A model generated the notes under the pieces. That model was not told where the DNA came from. It searched no databases and saw only the letters and a program-made list of their open reading frames with translations. DNA of 49,851 nt from Flavobacterium sp. UBA6721 (GTDB lineage: Bacteria; Bacteroidota; Bacteroidia; Flavobacteriales; Flavobacteriaceae), in contig DKIJ01000004.1 in assembly GCA_002454195.1 (NCBI GenBank), positions 4,652-54,502 of the forward strand. Direction: 5' to 3'. Below are positions 9,101 through 18,754 of this stretch, piece after piece. Made by a program: the position numbers and the translations under genes. Position 1 is the stretch's first letter; the number at the start of each line of letters is the position of its first letter.

Positions 9101-10591
9101 GATGAGACATTTTTATTTAGAAATAATACGATTGTCGATTCTAAGTTCAATACCAAAGGCTACTTAAATGGAACTATCCAGCATAATAAATTTTCCGATT
9201 GGAAATTAGATTTCGGAATCAGTTCTAAAAAACTATTGGTTTTAGATACGAAAGATTCGGAAGATGCCGCTTATTACGGAACTGCTTTTATCAATGGTAA
9301 TGCAACGATTAGTGGTCCTGTGAACTCCTTATTCATTAAAATTGCTGCTAAATCAGAAAAAGGTTCAGATGTTAAAATTCCAATCAATTATGCCGAAAGT
9401 GTAGGCGAAAATTCTTTTATTCATTTTATAACAAAAAAAGAAAAATACAATATTAAGAATGGAATTGTAGAAAAGACGAATAAGTACAATGGTTTAGAGT
9501 TGGAATTTGATTTAGATATTACACCTGATGCTGAAGTGGAAGTAATATTAGATCGAAATTCGGGACATGGAATGCGAGGAAAAGGGTATGGTTCACTTTT
9601 GTTCAAGATAAATACGCTGGGTAAATTCCAAATGTGGGGCGATTATCAAGCCTATGAAGGAATTTATAATTTTAAATATGGTGGGTTGATTGATAAAAAG
9701 TTTGCAGTAAGAAAAGGAGGTTCTATTACATGGGAAGGAAATCCAATGCGTGCGCAGTTAAATCTTCAGGCAGTATATAAAACCATTGCAAATCCTGCTG
9801 TATTATTAGAAAACTCTTCATTTAATAGAAAAGTGCCCGTGGATGTGGTTATAGGAATTCAAGGAGATTTAGCGAGTCCAAATCCTGATTTTAATATCGA
9901 ATTTCCAACGGTTAGTAATGTCTTGAAATCAGAAATACAATATAAGTTATATGATAAAGATGTGCGACAAACACAAGCTTTGTATTTACTTTCATCAGGA
10001 GGTTTTTTGAGTCCTGAAGGGGTAAATCAATCTGATTTTTCGGGAAGCTTATTTGAAACGGCTTCAAGTTTGTTAGGAGATATTTTGAAAACCGATAGTG
10101 ATAAGTTTAAAGTTGGTTTAAACTATGTATCAAGAGATAGGAGAATTGGTAGAGAAACCGATGGTAGAGTGGTGGCCACTATTTCTTCTAAAATTAATGA
10201 ACGTATTTCTATAAATGGAAAAGTAGGTGTGCCATTTGGAGGGATTAACGAATCGGCGGTTGTGGGTGATGTAGAGGTGCAGTACAGAGTGAATCAAGAT
10301 GGGACAATGAATTTGCGATTGTTTAATCGTGAAAATGATATCAATTATATCGGTCAAGGAATAGGGTATACTCAGGGATTAGGATTGACTTATGAAGTAG
10401 ATTTTGATACTTTTAGAGAATTGTTTAACAAGATCTTTAAAAAGTACCGTGTACAAAAGACAGATACTATGAATGAGTATTTTCAAGATTCTAATGTAAC
10501 TCCTGAATATATAAATTTCAACAACAAAAAAACGCCTAAAAAGGGGAAAGAAAAAAATAATTCTGAAGCGGTAAGTACTGAAGAAGATTAA
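6152..10591 (+). CDS. tamB: Translocation/assembly module TamB-like protein (DUF490)
   Basis: This very large (about 1480-residue) AsmA/TamB-like protein should be anchored in the inner membrane and span the periplasm as a beta-rich taco-shaped groove, a fold linked to outer-membrane protein assembly or lipid transfer. The N-terminal part (VQTQVGKYLMNEINKDFG, then KVKISVFGGVKIQNVLI) and the C-terminal DUF490 region (about residues 1050-1400) are clear. The start is a problem. The TTG at 6152 is the first usual start codon, but the frame is open from 6071. That extra segment encodes a basic patch (KRNYIKKAIK) and a hydrophobic helix (IILGLIILLL) expected at the true N-terminus. No ATG exists between about 5950 and 6152, so the start is non-standard or a base is wrong. 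Confidence 0.9.
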   Translation: MLVLSIALSLPFVQTQVGKYLMNEINKDFGTNISLDKVKISVFGGVKIQNVLILDHHKDTLIYSKIVNTNLLDLNAVLEGDLIFKRIRLDGVLFDMKTYKNEKKTNMDVFIESFDSGKPSTGKHTLFIADKASINHAHFRLYDYNRAIPKDVDFTRVNAELTNFKLYGPDVDILIDKLSFLDDRGLFVEDLSTVFSYTKKRIQLKKLELQTPNSKIKADLTLNYKIQDFAKFNDRVKWDLKIHSASVGTNDVRCFYDGLAKNQVFYLKKTNLSGTLNDLYVNHLRFVDSNQSRMEGDIRFKNIFGKTHQRFYMDGDFSQINSSYVKLVKLMPEVLGKKLPLELKTLGDFWMEGSIQLTATAVDAALNMRSQIGRVQSVFSMTDIDFIDKATYNGNVVFEEFDAGAFLNRSDLGLVSMDVNVDGKGFTKKYLNTQIKGDIRKVHYNSYTYNNITLNGNFKLPYYKGHINVEDPNLKMDFDGLLDLSAKENKYDFRIQVAEANLSKLKLVNEPISNFKGDVEVQLTGNTIENLQGNVYIKKTSYQNVKDTYTFDDFTVHSAFDKAGIRTLTINSPDIVEGEVVGRFQFKQLGKLTRNSLGSLYTNFKPEKVNKGQFLKFNFTVYNKIIEILYPEIGLATNTVLKGSIKSDTQEFKLNFNSPKITYAKNSFDNIRVSVDNKNPLYNAYVELDSIKTPYYKMRDFSLINITTKDTLLFRSEFKGGDKGEDFFSLNLYHTIDKDNNNVVGISKSEMKFKENFWYLNQKDSPDNKIVFDKMLHHFVFDDIILSHENQSITLKGDLSGPSKKDLELNFDNVDLYKVTPLSSNFVFNGNLNGTVHFKQNNQIYKPTASLVVDNLNINKTELGVLKFDIEGDETLEKFTIDTYLNNENLESLNANGSFEIVNNKTILDLKLSLDKFNLGVFSSLGGDVLSNIRGFVTGNSVISGDVNSPKVSGRLFVDKAGLTIPYLNVDYQLNDRSIVDLVDETFLFRNNTIVDSKFNTKGYLNGTIQHNKFSDWKLDFGISSKKLLVLDTKDSEDAAYYGTAFINGNATISGPVNSLFIKIAAKSEKGSDVKIPINYAESVGENSFIHFITKKEKYNIKNGIVEKTNKYNGLELEFDLDITPDAEVEVILDRNSGHGMRGKGYGSLLFKINTLGKFQMWGDYQAYEGIYNFKYGGLIDKKFAVRKGGSITWEGNPMRAQLNLQAVYKTIANPAVLLENSSFNRKVPVDVVIGIQGDLASPNPDFNIEFPTVSNVLKSEIQYKLYDKDVRQTQALYLLSSGGFLSPEGVNQSDFSGSLFETASSLLGDILKTDSDKFKVGLNYVSRDRRIGRETDGRVVATISSKINERISINGKVGVPFGGINESAVVGDVEVQYRVNQDGTMNLRLFNRENDINYIGQGIGYTQGLGLTYEVDFDTFRELFNKIFKKYRVQKTDTMNEYFQDSNVTPEYINFNNKKTPKKGKEKNNSEAVSTEED

Positions 10592-10818
10592 AAAAGTTTA
10601 GTTCCTTTTAAAAAAATGGTATTGAGAATAATGGGAAGTTTTTTGGGTTGATAAAATGTTAATTAAATATCAAAAATAGGTTATACTTATTTTAATTATC
10701 TAAAAATCGATATCTATCAAAAAAAATAAGTTTTTTTTTCTTTTATTTGAAACTTATTAACGAAAACGTTTGAATTTGTGATTAATGGTTAAAATTATAA
10801 AACATAGGCTTTTAAAGT

Positions 10819-10826
10819 TAGTTTTG
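10819..10826 (+). promoter_or_regulatory. Candidate -7 box for pfkA
   Basis: TAGTTTTG fits the Bacteroidota -7 consensus TAnnTTTG and lies 32 bases before the pfkA ATG. I see no good TTG at the expected -33 distance. Confidence 0.35.
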
Positions 10827-10857
10827 TTTCTTAATTTTACCCTTCAAAACTAAAACT

Positions 10858-11844
10858 ATGCTAAAGACAATTAAGAAAATAGGTGTTCTAACTTCTGGAG
10901 GAGATTCGCCAGGAATGAATGCTGCGATACGCTCAGTTGTACGTACCTGTGCTTACCATAATATAGAATGTGTTGGTATTTACAGAGGTTATCAAGGAAT
11001 GATCGAAGGAGACTTTGAAGAAATGGGACCTCGAAGTGTAAATAATATTATTAATAAAGGAGGAACAATTTTAAAGTCGGCTCGTTCTAAAGATTTTAGA
11101 ACCCCAGAAGGAAGAAAAAAAGCGCACGAAAATTTAGTTAATGCTGGAATTGAAGCATTAGTAGTTATTGGAGGTGACGGAACTTTTACTGGAGCTTTAA
11201 TATTTAACTCTGAATATAATTTCCCAGTAATGGGAATTCCAGGTACTATTGATAATGATATTTATGGTACGAGTCATACTTTAGGTTATGATACCGCTTT
11301 GAATACAGTTGTTGAAGCTATCGATAAAATTAGAGATACAGCTAGTTCACACAATCGTTTATTCTTTGTTGAGGTAATGGGTAGAGATGCTGGTCATATT
11401 GCTTTGAACGCTGGAATAGCTGGTGGTGCTGAAGAAATTTTAATTCCTGAAGAAGATTTAGGTTTAGATCGTTTATTAGAATCACTTCAAAAAAGTAAGG
11501 CTTCTGGAAAATCGTCAAGTATTGTAGTTATTGCAGAAGGAGATAAGATTGGTAAAAATGTATTCGAATTAAAAGATTATGTTGATGCTAATTTACCAGA
11601 ATATGATGTTCGTGTATCAGTACTAGGACACATGCAACGTGGCGGTTCACCATCTTGTTTTGATAGAGTTTTAGCAAGCCGTTTAGGTGTTAAAGCAGTA
11701 GAGTCATTAATAGAAGGAGTGTCAAACTTTATGGTTGGTTTAAAAAATGATACTGTAAACTTGACTCCATTATCATTAGCAATTAAAGGAAAATCAGAAA
11801 TTGATCGTGAGTTATTACGTGTTTCTGATATTATTACCACTTAG
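10858..11844 (+). CDS. pfkA: ATP-dependent 6-phosphofructokinase
   Basis: PfkA phosphorylates fructose 6-phosphate to fructose 1,6-bisphosphate, the committed step of glycolysis. The 328-residue length is typical of group A bacterial enzymes. Visible motifs are LTSGGDSPGMNAAIR (ATP loop), VIGGDGTFTGA (the GGDGS/T site typical of ATP-using enzymes), GIPGTIDNDIYGT with the catalytic TIDND, MGRDAGHIAL and GHMQRGGSPSCFDR. gapA follows 77 bases downstream on the same strand, so the two glycolytic genes are probably co-transcribed. Confidence 0.97.
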   Translation: MLKTIKKIGVLTSGGDSPGMNAAIRSVVRTCAYHNIECVGIYRGYQGMIEGDFEEMGPRSVNNIINKGGTILKSARSKDFRTPEGRKKAHENLVNAGIEALVVIGGDGTFTGALIFNSEYNFPVMGIPGTIDNDIYGTSHTLGYDTALNTVVEAIDKIRDTASSHNRLFFVEVMGRDAGHIALNAGIAGGAEEILIPEEDLGLDRLLESLQKSKASGKSSSIVVIAEGDKIGKNVFELKDYVDANLPEYDVRVSVLGHMQRGGSPSCFDRVLASRLGVKAVESLIEGVSNFMVGLKNDTVNLTPLSLAIKGKSEIDRELLRVSDIITT

Positions 11845-11915
11845 TAAATAGTAAAGAAAAGTTAATCCTCAATTTGGAGAAATTTTCAATCGAATAATAA
11901 ACAATAAATAAATAA

Positions 11916-12926
<1,011 letters not shown>

Positions 12927-12942
12927 TAATTTAAATTTGTTA

Positions 12943-12980
12943 AAAATCCCGTTCGATGCGTCGAACGGGATTTTCTTTTT
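12943..12980 (+). terminator. Intrinsic terminator after gapA
   Basis: A perfect 14-base stem (AAAATCCCGTTCGA at 12943-12956 with its complement at 12961-12974) closes a TGCG loop and is followed by CTTTTT. It ends the pfkA-gapA transcript. Confidence 0.92.
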
Positions 12981-13051
12981 TAATACCGCTTTAAAATGTA
13001 GTTTTTACATTTTTAAATTGATAGTATGTAATTAATCCAAAAACTGAAAAA

Positions 13052-13903
13052 ATGAAATTAATAGTTGATAGTGGTTCTACTAAAGCCGATTGGATTGCGA
13101 TAGATGATCACGGGAAAATATTGTTTACAACCCAAACCTTAGGATTGAATCCTGAAATTTTAGAAGGAGATCAAATCATTGAACGTCTTGATGACCGTTT
13201 TGATATTCAACAAAATAAAAAATTAGCCACTCATTTGTATTTTTATGGTGCAGGTTGTGGTACTGATAGAATGAAAATTGCTTTGAAAGAAGTATTTCAA
13301 AATTATTTCATAAATGCGCAAATTGTAGTAGAAGAAGATACTTATGCTGCAGTATATGCTACTACACCAAAAGACGAAAAAGCAATTGTGTGTATTTTAG
13401 GTACAGGTTCTAATTGTAGCTATTTTGACGGTACTGTTTTACACCAAAAAGTACAATCATTAGGGTATATCGTAATGGATGATTCTAGTGGTAATGTGTA
13501 TGGTAAAGAATTAATTAGAAAATACTATTTTAATAAAATGCCTAAGGAATTAGCGGTTGAATTCGAAAAAGAATACAATGTTGATCCTGATTTTATTAAA
13601 AATAAATTATATAAGGAAGAAAATCCAAATGCTTATTTAGCGACTTTTGCTAAATTCTTAATTCAACATAAAGACACTGAATTTTGTCAAAAAATCATTC
13701 GTAAAGGAATGAAATCTTTTATCAAGAATTATGTAATGCAATTTGATAATTGTAAAGAAGTTCCAGTGCATTTTGTAGGTTCTATTGCTTTTTATTTAAA
13801 AGAGGAATTAGAATGTGCTTTTGATAAATATGATTTACAATTAGGAAATGTATTGAGAAGACCTATCGATGGTTTAATTTCATATCATATTGCAAACAAA
13901 TAA
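13052..13903 (+). CDS. N-acetylglucosamine kinase-like protein (BadF/BadG ATPase family)
   Basis: The 283-residue ASKHA-fold kinase has the phosphate-1 loop DSGSTKADW near residue 6, EEDTYAAVYAT near residue 98, the phosphate-2 loop ILGTGSNCSYFDG near residue 115 and DDSSGNVYGKELIRKYY near residue 143. This pattern is that of the Bacteroidota enzymes annotated as N-acetylglucosamine kinase, which phosphorylate amino sugars released in peptidoglycan or chitin turnover. The exact sugar is inferred from the family. It follows a terminator and so begins a new transcript, which also carries mgsA 10 bases downstream. Confidence 0.85.
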   Translation: MKLIVDSGSTKADWIAIDDHGKILFTTQTLGLNPEILEGDQIIERLDDRFDIQQNKKLATHLYFYGAGCGTDRMKIALKEVFQNYFINAQIVVEEDTYAAVYATTPKDEKAIVCILGTGSNCSYFDGTVLHQKVQSLGYIVMDDSSGNVYGKELIRKYYFNKMPKELAVEFEKEYNVDPDFIKNKLYKEENPNAYLATFAKFLIQHKDTEFCQKIIRKGMKSFIKNYVMQFDNCKEVPVHFVGSIAFYLKEELECAFDKYDLQLGNVLRRPIDGLISYHIANK

Positions 13904-13913
13904 TAGAAAAAAA

Positions 13914-14288
13914 ATGGAGATTGCTATTATTTCTCACGATGGAAAAAAAGTTGACATGGTTCAATTTTTAAATAAGAACAAAGAGATTTTATCTAAAGAA
14001 AATGTTCAGCTTATTGCAACTGGTACAACTGGAGGAAGAGCCGAAATTGCTGGATTTAAAGTAATGAAAATGCTTTCTGGTCCAGTAGGAGGTGATGCTC
14101 AAATTGCAGCTAGGGTAGCGGAAGGGAAAACAAATATGGTATTCTTTTTTAAAGATCCTCTTGCGAGTCACCCACACGAACCAGATGTTAACATGCTCGT
14201 TCGTGTTTGTGATGTGCATAATGTGCCATTGGCAACAAATGAAGCTACGGCACAATTATTATTAGATGCAATTGCTTCTAGACTGTAG
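13914..14288 (+). CDS. mgsA: Methylglyoxal synthase
   Basis: MgsA converts dihydroxyacetone phosphate to methylglyoxal plus phosphate, a bypass that relieves sugar-phosphate build-up. The start at 13914 gives 124 residues beginning MEIAIISHDGKK; the in-frame ATG at 13890 would overlap the kinase gene and adds 8 unlikely residues. Visible motifs are ATGTTGGR, GPVGGDAQIAARVAEGK with the catalytic Asp, FFKDPLASHPHEPDV and the PLATNEATAQ tail. Its position after pfkA, gapA and a sugar kinase fits a glycolytic overflow role. Its last 11 bases overlap the convergent ridA gene. Confidence 0.95.
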   Translation: MEIAIISHDGKKVDMVQFLNKNKEILSKENVQLIATGTTGGRAEIAGFKVMKMLSGPVGGDAQIAARVAEGKTNMVFFFKDPLASHPHEPDVNMLVRVCDVHNVPLATNEATAQLLLDAIASRL

Positions 14289-14658
14289 CAATTACAGAAA
14301 TTTCAATATTTACATTTTTAGGCAAACATGCCACTTGAACCGTTTCACGAGCTGGAGCGGTTTTTTCGTTAAAATAAGAACCATAGATAGTATTGATTGT
14401 AGCAAAATCGTTCATGTTCATAATAAAAATAGTCGATTTAACTACGTTTTCAAATGTCATTCCTGCAGCTTCAAGAATAGCCTTAATATTTTCCATTACC
14501 TGTTTGGTTTCGGCTTCAATAGATGAAGTTACGATGGTTCCATCTTCAGGATTGATAGCGATTTGTCCTGAAGTATAAAGCATGTTTCCTACAAGTACAG
14601 CTTGATTGTAAGGACCTATTGGTGCTGGTGCTTTTTCGGTAAAAATTATTTTTTTCAT
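14278..14658 (-). CDS. ridA: RidA family reactive intermediate deaminase
   Basis: RidA hydrolyses reactive enamine/imine intermediates such as 2-aminoacrylate released by PLP enzymes. The 126-residue protein has APIGPYNQAVLVGNMLYTSGQ at its N-terminal side, STIFIMNMNDFATINTIYGSYF in the middle and the substrate-binding Arg in PARETVQVACLPK near residue 104. These are the hallmarks of the active RidA subgroup rather than the inactive Rid paralogs. It is convergent with mgsA, and the two stop ends overlap by 11 bases with no terminator between them. Confidence 0.94.
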   Translation of the reverse strand: MKKIIFTEKAPAPIGPYNQAVLVGNMLYTSGQIAINPEDGTIVTSSIEAETKQVMENIKAILEAAGMTFENVVKSTIFIMNMNDFATINTIYGSYFNEKTAPARETVQVACLPKNVNIEISVIATV

Positions 14659-14712
14659 TTTTATACTGTCTTAGTGTTAAATCTAGGTTCAATTATTGTT
14701 GGGTTAAAAAAA

Positions 14713-17463
14713 TTATCGGTTAGGATAATTACGTTTTTCCCATTTGATATCGCTTAACATTCCTGATTTAATTCCAATAAAGAAATTCCAGTTAGCATTA
14801 GTTCCAAAAGGCGTCCAGTTGAAACTCATTCTCCAACTAGATAAATCTCTTTCAAAACGGAATTGAGTATAAGTAACTCCTTTTTGAACAAAATCATAAC
14901 CTGTAGAAATTCCCACTTTCCATTTAGGTGTTAAATCAGTATTGGCAGAAATCATTAAGGAGTTCCCAGATATTTTATTTTCACGGTTGTTATTGCTGTA
15001 TGTAAATGCATAGGCAAAAGTCATATCCCAAGGAATTTTTGATTTAAAAAATTCAGAAATCGTATCTTCTCCTTCTTCTTCGCTGCCATCAAACATACTC
15101 TTTCGATTGTCATTTAAATCCGTGCTGGTTCCAAATAAGTCATCTTCTCGACCACCATTTCTTTCGGTTTGGGTATCTTTGGGTTTATCTTTTTTATTGT
15201 CTTTGTCTCTACTAGATAACGAATAATTTAGTGTAATATTGGCGCTCGTCATTCTGAACAAACTTCCCCCGTTTTCAATATTGTATTTGTTAATTCTTTG
15301 ACCTGAATTATCAATAGCGTATGGATCTAAGGTTGCGGCTAAATTGGCATTTAATTTATTTTCAAAAAATTGAGCTCCTGTGCTTACACGAACTGGTGAC
15401 CAAGCTAAATTAGTTACACCATCTGCGTCTAAATTATAACTAGTAGAAAAGTTCAAGTTGTTTAATAACATTACTTTTTTAGCTTCTGTCTTAGTGGTAT
15501 CTTTATCGGTAACTTTCGCTTCAAAAGTATTGCTTACACTTATTCCTAAAATATTTGAATTGCTTAAACCTGGAGCACCAAAAATTCCGCCTTCAAAGCG
15601 CGTATATTGTTTATCCATTCTACCACTTGCGTCAGAAGAGTAAGTGTCATAATATTTCTCAAAGCTAGGAGTATAGGAGTAGGAGAATGAAGGTCGAATC
15701 ACATGTCTTATGGCTTGAATTTTTTTGTTTTCACCAAAATTAAAAGTACCATAAATCGTGGTTCCTAAACTGGCAGATAAGTTGTAGGTTCTAAAGGCAT
15801 CAAAACCGTTTACTGTCCTGTCTACTACTGTGCTTTGTTCTGTATTGTATTCTTTACGAATGGTTTTAGTATACCAGATTTCTTCGTAGTTTGCAGTTGT
15901 TGTAGCGCTAAAGTATTTAAATATTTTAAAGTTTGTACTCAAAGGGATGCTATGTTGGAAACCTACTTTCGCATCTTTAAACATCTGTGGTTTGAAAAAT
16001 AAAGAATCTGTTGTATTGATATAATTTCTTCCGTTCAAGTTATATTGTAAGTTGATGTTTTTAATAAACCCTTTTTTTACACCATCTTTTCCAGCAAAGG
16101 GATACATCCTGTCTAAGCTAAATTGCAAAGTAGGAAGTGTCATATTGATGCTTTCTGTTTGGGTGTTTTGTGAGTGTGTAGCCGATAATGATAATCGGGC
16201 TTGTGGTATAGAATTAAATGTTTTTGAATAAGATATGGAAGAACTTAGGGTGTTATTTAATTGAGAACCCATGTTCGTTTGGTTGATCGATTGTTTGAAA
16301 TATTTACTACTACCCAGGTTTACAGAAGCTGAAAAGCTCGAACTTGGATTCGCTTTTGAGTCTCTTGAATGTGACCATTGTATATTGTAAATATTTTGTT
16401 TGGAATAATCTGGGTAGCCTCTTTCGCTGGTGATTAGGTTTTCAAAACGAACGTTGACATTACCTCTAAATTTATATCTTTTAGCATAGGCAGATTCAAA
16501 TCGCATCCCATAACTTCCGTTAGTGTAATAATCTCCTAAGACAGTCAAATCGTAATTATCGCTTAAAGCAAAATAGTAACCTCCATTTTGTAAAGAGAAA
16601 CCACGGGTGTTTGAATCATTATAACTAGGTAGTATCAATCCCGAAACGCTAGTTTCTTTACTCATAGGAAAAAAAGCAAAAGGTAAAGCAATTGGAGTTG
16701 GTACATCTGCGATGACCAGATTAGTAAGTCCTGTTATTACTTTTTTGCCTGGTATGAATTTTACCTTTGATGTTCTAAAATAATATTCAGGATTGTCTTT
16801 GTTAGTGGAAGTCGTAAATCGAGCTCCCTTTAAAAAATAAACCGAATCATTCTCCTTTTTAGTGATGGCTGCTTTTACATTGAACTCTCCTTGGTCTGTT
16901 TTGGAATTCCAAATTAATGCTTTTTGGCTTTTAAAGTTAAAGCGAATTGAATCGGGTTCAACCACATTTTCTCCTTGTTTGAAATTGGGGTATTGGGTGA
17001 ATTTTCCAGTAGAATCCTTGATTCGACCAGCATAAACCTCATTTTTTTCATAATCCAGAATGATTTTTCCGGCTTTCAATTCAATATCTTGATAGTAAAG
17101 CTCCGCATTGTCGTAAAGGGTAATTAGTTTACGTTTTTGGTCTATTTTAGCATAATTAGTGGCTTTGTATTTTACTTTTCCATCTAAAAATGCTTTTTTC
17201 GGTTTTATACTATCAGTTTTGGTGCTGTCTTTTAGCTTTTTTATAGTGTCTTTTATAGTTACTTGGGTATCTTTTGTTTTTGTATCAACTTTTACAGCTT
17301 GTTTTGCAGCAATGTTTTTGTTTTTCTTTGAAATATCTTGAGAATATATGTCAACTGTTCCAAAAGTTAGGAAAATTGATAATAAAACGATATGAAATAA
17401 GTTTGTGTGCAAAGGGATAAATACTATTTTTGTAAAATTATGGCTTGTTTTTTGAAGTGTCAA
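14713..17463 (-). CDS. lptD: LptD-like LPS assembly outer-membrane protein
   Basis: LptD is the outer-membrane barrel that inserts lipopolysaccharide into the outer leaflet. The 916-residue protein has an N-terminal hydrophobic stretch (about residues 23-40) that would serve as signal, and a Lys/Asp/Thr-rich linker. An OstA-like jellyroll follows (about residues 110-270, including ITLYDNAELYYQDIELKAG), then a long beta-barrel with alternating aromatic residues. A highly charged insert (about residues 760-800) interrupts the barrel. The C-terminus ends in YPNR. It is of the Bacteroidota type. Divergent amiC and mlaD lie next door, making an envelope cluster. Confidence 0.87.
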   Translation of the reverse strand: MTLQKTSHNFTKIVFIPLHTNLFHIVLLSIFLTFGTVDIYSQDISKKNKNIAAKQAVKVDTKTKDTQVTIKDTIKKLKDSTKTDSIKPKKAFLDGKVKYKATNYAKIDQKRKLITLYDNAELYYQDIELKAGKIILDYEKNEVYAGRIKDSTGKFTQYPNFKQGENVVEPDSIRFNFKSQKALIWNSKTDQGEFNVKAAITKKENDSVYFLKGARFTTSTNKDNPEYYFRTSKVKFIPGKKVITGLTNLVIADVPTPIALPFAFFPMSKETSVSGLILPSYNDSNTRGFSLQNGGYYFALSDNYDLTVLGDYYTNGSYGMRFESAYAKRYKFRGNVNVRFENLITSERGYPDYSKQNIYNIQWSHSRDSKANPSSSFSASVNLGSSKYFKQSINQTNMGSQLNNTLSSSISYSKTFNSIPQARLSLSATHSQNTQTESINMTLPTLQFSLDRMYPFAGKDGVKKGFIKNINLQYNLNGRNYINTTDSLFFKPQMFKDAKVGFQHSIPLSTNFKIFKYFSATTTANYEEIWYTKTIRKEYNTEQSTVVDRTVNGFDAFRTYNLSASLGTTIYGTFNFGENKKIQAIRHVIRPSFSYSYTPSFEKYYDTYSSDASGRMDKQYTRFEGGIFGAPGLSNSNILGISVSNTFEAKVTDKDTTKTEAKKVMLLNNLNFSTSYNLDADGVTNLAWSPVRVSTGAQFFENKLNANLAATLDPYAIDNSGQRINKYNIENGGSLFRMTSANITLNYSLSSRDKDNKKDKPKDTQTERNGGREDDLFGTSTDLNDNRKSMFDGSEEEGEDTISEFFKSKIPWDMTFAYAFTYSNNNRENKISGNSLMISANTDLTPKWKVGISTGYDFVQKGVTYTQFRFERDLSSWRMSFNWTPFGTNANWNFFIGIKSGMLSDIKWEKRNYPNR

Positions 17464-17483
17464 ACTTACAGATTATTTTTCGC

Positions 17484-17491
17484 CAAAAATA
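17484..17491 (-). promoter_or_regulatory. Candidate -7 box for lptD
   Basis: On the minus strand this reads TATTTTTG, a match to TAnnTTTG, 20 bases before the lptD ATG. The -33 side is not convincing. Confidence 0.3.
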
Positions 17492-17545
17492 GTCAATTAA
17501 TCAATTTATAGTCGTAGTCTTTAATTAAAATTAACTTTAAAATTT

Positions 17546-18706
17546 ATGTTTGTAATTAATAAAACAAAAGTTGTACTGTCTTTTATTCTTCTTTTTTTCG
17601 CTTTTACTAATTATAGTCAGTCCGGGAATTTTAAAGTGACTCTTGATGCAGGTCATGGAGCGCATGATTTTGGAGCTTCCTATAATGGTCATGTCGAAAA
17701 GAATATCAATTTGGCAGTAGCACTAAAAGTAGGTAAGCTATTAGAACAAAATCCGAAAATTGATGTCATTTATACTCGTAAAACCGATGTGTTTATAGAT
17801 TTAGTGGAAAGAGCTAATATAGCGAATAGAGCCAATGCAAATATTTTTGTATCCATTCACTGTAATGCAAATAGGAACACTGTTGCCGATGGAACAGAAA
17901 CCTATGTGATGGGTATGACTAAGGTAGCGTCTAACTTAGAAGCAGCTAAAAGAGAGAACTCTGTAATTACTCTTGAAAAGGATTATAAACGAAAATACGA
18001 AGGTTTTGATCCTAATTCGCCAGAAACTATGATTGGTTTTACATTGATGCAGGAAGAATATTTGGATAATAGTATTTCGTTAGCGAGTAAGATAGAAGAA
18101 GAATTTGCTGCAATAGGAAAAAAAATCAGAGGAGGTGGTGTAAAACAGGCTCCATATATGGTTTTGCATAAAGCCTACATGCCAAGGGTTTTAATAGAGA
18201 TGGGTTTTATCTCAAATTACACCGAAGGAAATATTCTTGATTCTGAAGAAGGGCAGAACGAAATAGCTAGAGCTATAGCAAATGCGATTTTGAGCTATAA
18301 AAAAGAATATTTTGGTACAGGTGAATCTGAGCCTGAGGTAAAACCAGCTCAAAGAATGCACGAACGAAATACCGAAACATCAAAAACGAACAGTGTCAAA
18401 TCGGATTCTGATTCTTTGGGGACTAAAGTATCGGTATCTAATAAAGCAAATTCAGATGTGGTATTCAAAGTTCAATTAGCTGTTTCTAGTCGTAAATTAG
18501 AGTTACATCCTAAAAATTTTAAAGGTTTAAAAAATGTAAACATGGAACCACTAGGTAAGAGTTATAAATATACTTATGGTGAAACTGCTGATTATGAGGA
18601 TTCCAAAAAACTTTTAGAGGAAGCAAAGTCTAAAGGATATACTTCAGCATTTTTGATTGCTTATAAAAATGGAACTAAAATCGATATTCAAGATGCTATT
18701 AAATAA
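17546..18706 (+). CDS. amiC: N-acetylmuramoyl-L-alanine amidase with C-terminal SPOR-like domain
   Basis: Amidase_3 enzymes are zinc hydrolases that cut the stem peptide from N-acetylmuramic acid during daughter-cell separation and wall turnover. A signal peptide (ends ...FTNYSQ, residue 25) is followed by VTLDAGHGAHDFGAS (zinc His), EKNINLAVALKVGKLLE (zinc Glu), VSIHCNAN (zinc His) and PRVLIEMGFISNYTEG (catalytic Glu). A charged linker leads to a SPOR-like domain (about residues 306-380, FKVQLAVSSRKLE to GYTSAFLIAYKNG) that should bind denuded glycan at the septum. It is divergent from lptD and followed by mlaD. Confidence 0.93.
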   Translation: MFVINKTKVVLSFILLFFAFTNYSQSGNFKVTLDAGHGAHDFGASYNGHVEKNINLAVALKVGKLLEQNPKIDVIYTRKTDVFIDLVERANIANRANANIFVSIHCNANRNTVADGTETYVMGMTKVASNLEAAKRENSVITLEKDYKRKYEGFDPNSPETMIGFTLMQEEYLDNSISLASKIEEEFAAIGKKIRGGGVKQAPYMVLHKAYMPRVLIEMGFISNYTEGNILDSEEGQNEIARAIANAILSYKKEYFGTGESEPEVKPAQRMHERNTETSKTNSVKSDSDSLGTKVSVSNKANSDVVFKVQLAVSSRKLELHPKNFKGLKNVNMEPLGKSYKYTYGETADYEDSKKLLEEAKSKGYTSAFLIAYKNGTKIDIQDAIK

Positions 18707-18729
18707 CGTCGGGTTCTAATTATTTATAT

Positions 18730-18737
18730 TAAATTTG
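18730..18737 (+). promoter_or_regulatory. Candidate -7 box for mlaD
   Basis: TAAATTTG matches TAnnTTTG and lies 18 bases before the TTG start of mlaD, suggesting that mlaD has its own promoter besides read-through from amiC. Confidence 0.35.
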
Positions 18738-18754
18738 CACTAAATACATATATT

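Noticed and set aside
10592..10857. Possible small gene or RNA between tamB and pfkA
   Set aside because: Apart from the -7-like box near 10819 this 266-base AT-rich region shows no open frame or stable structure.
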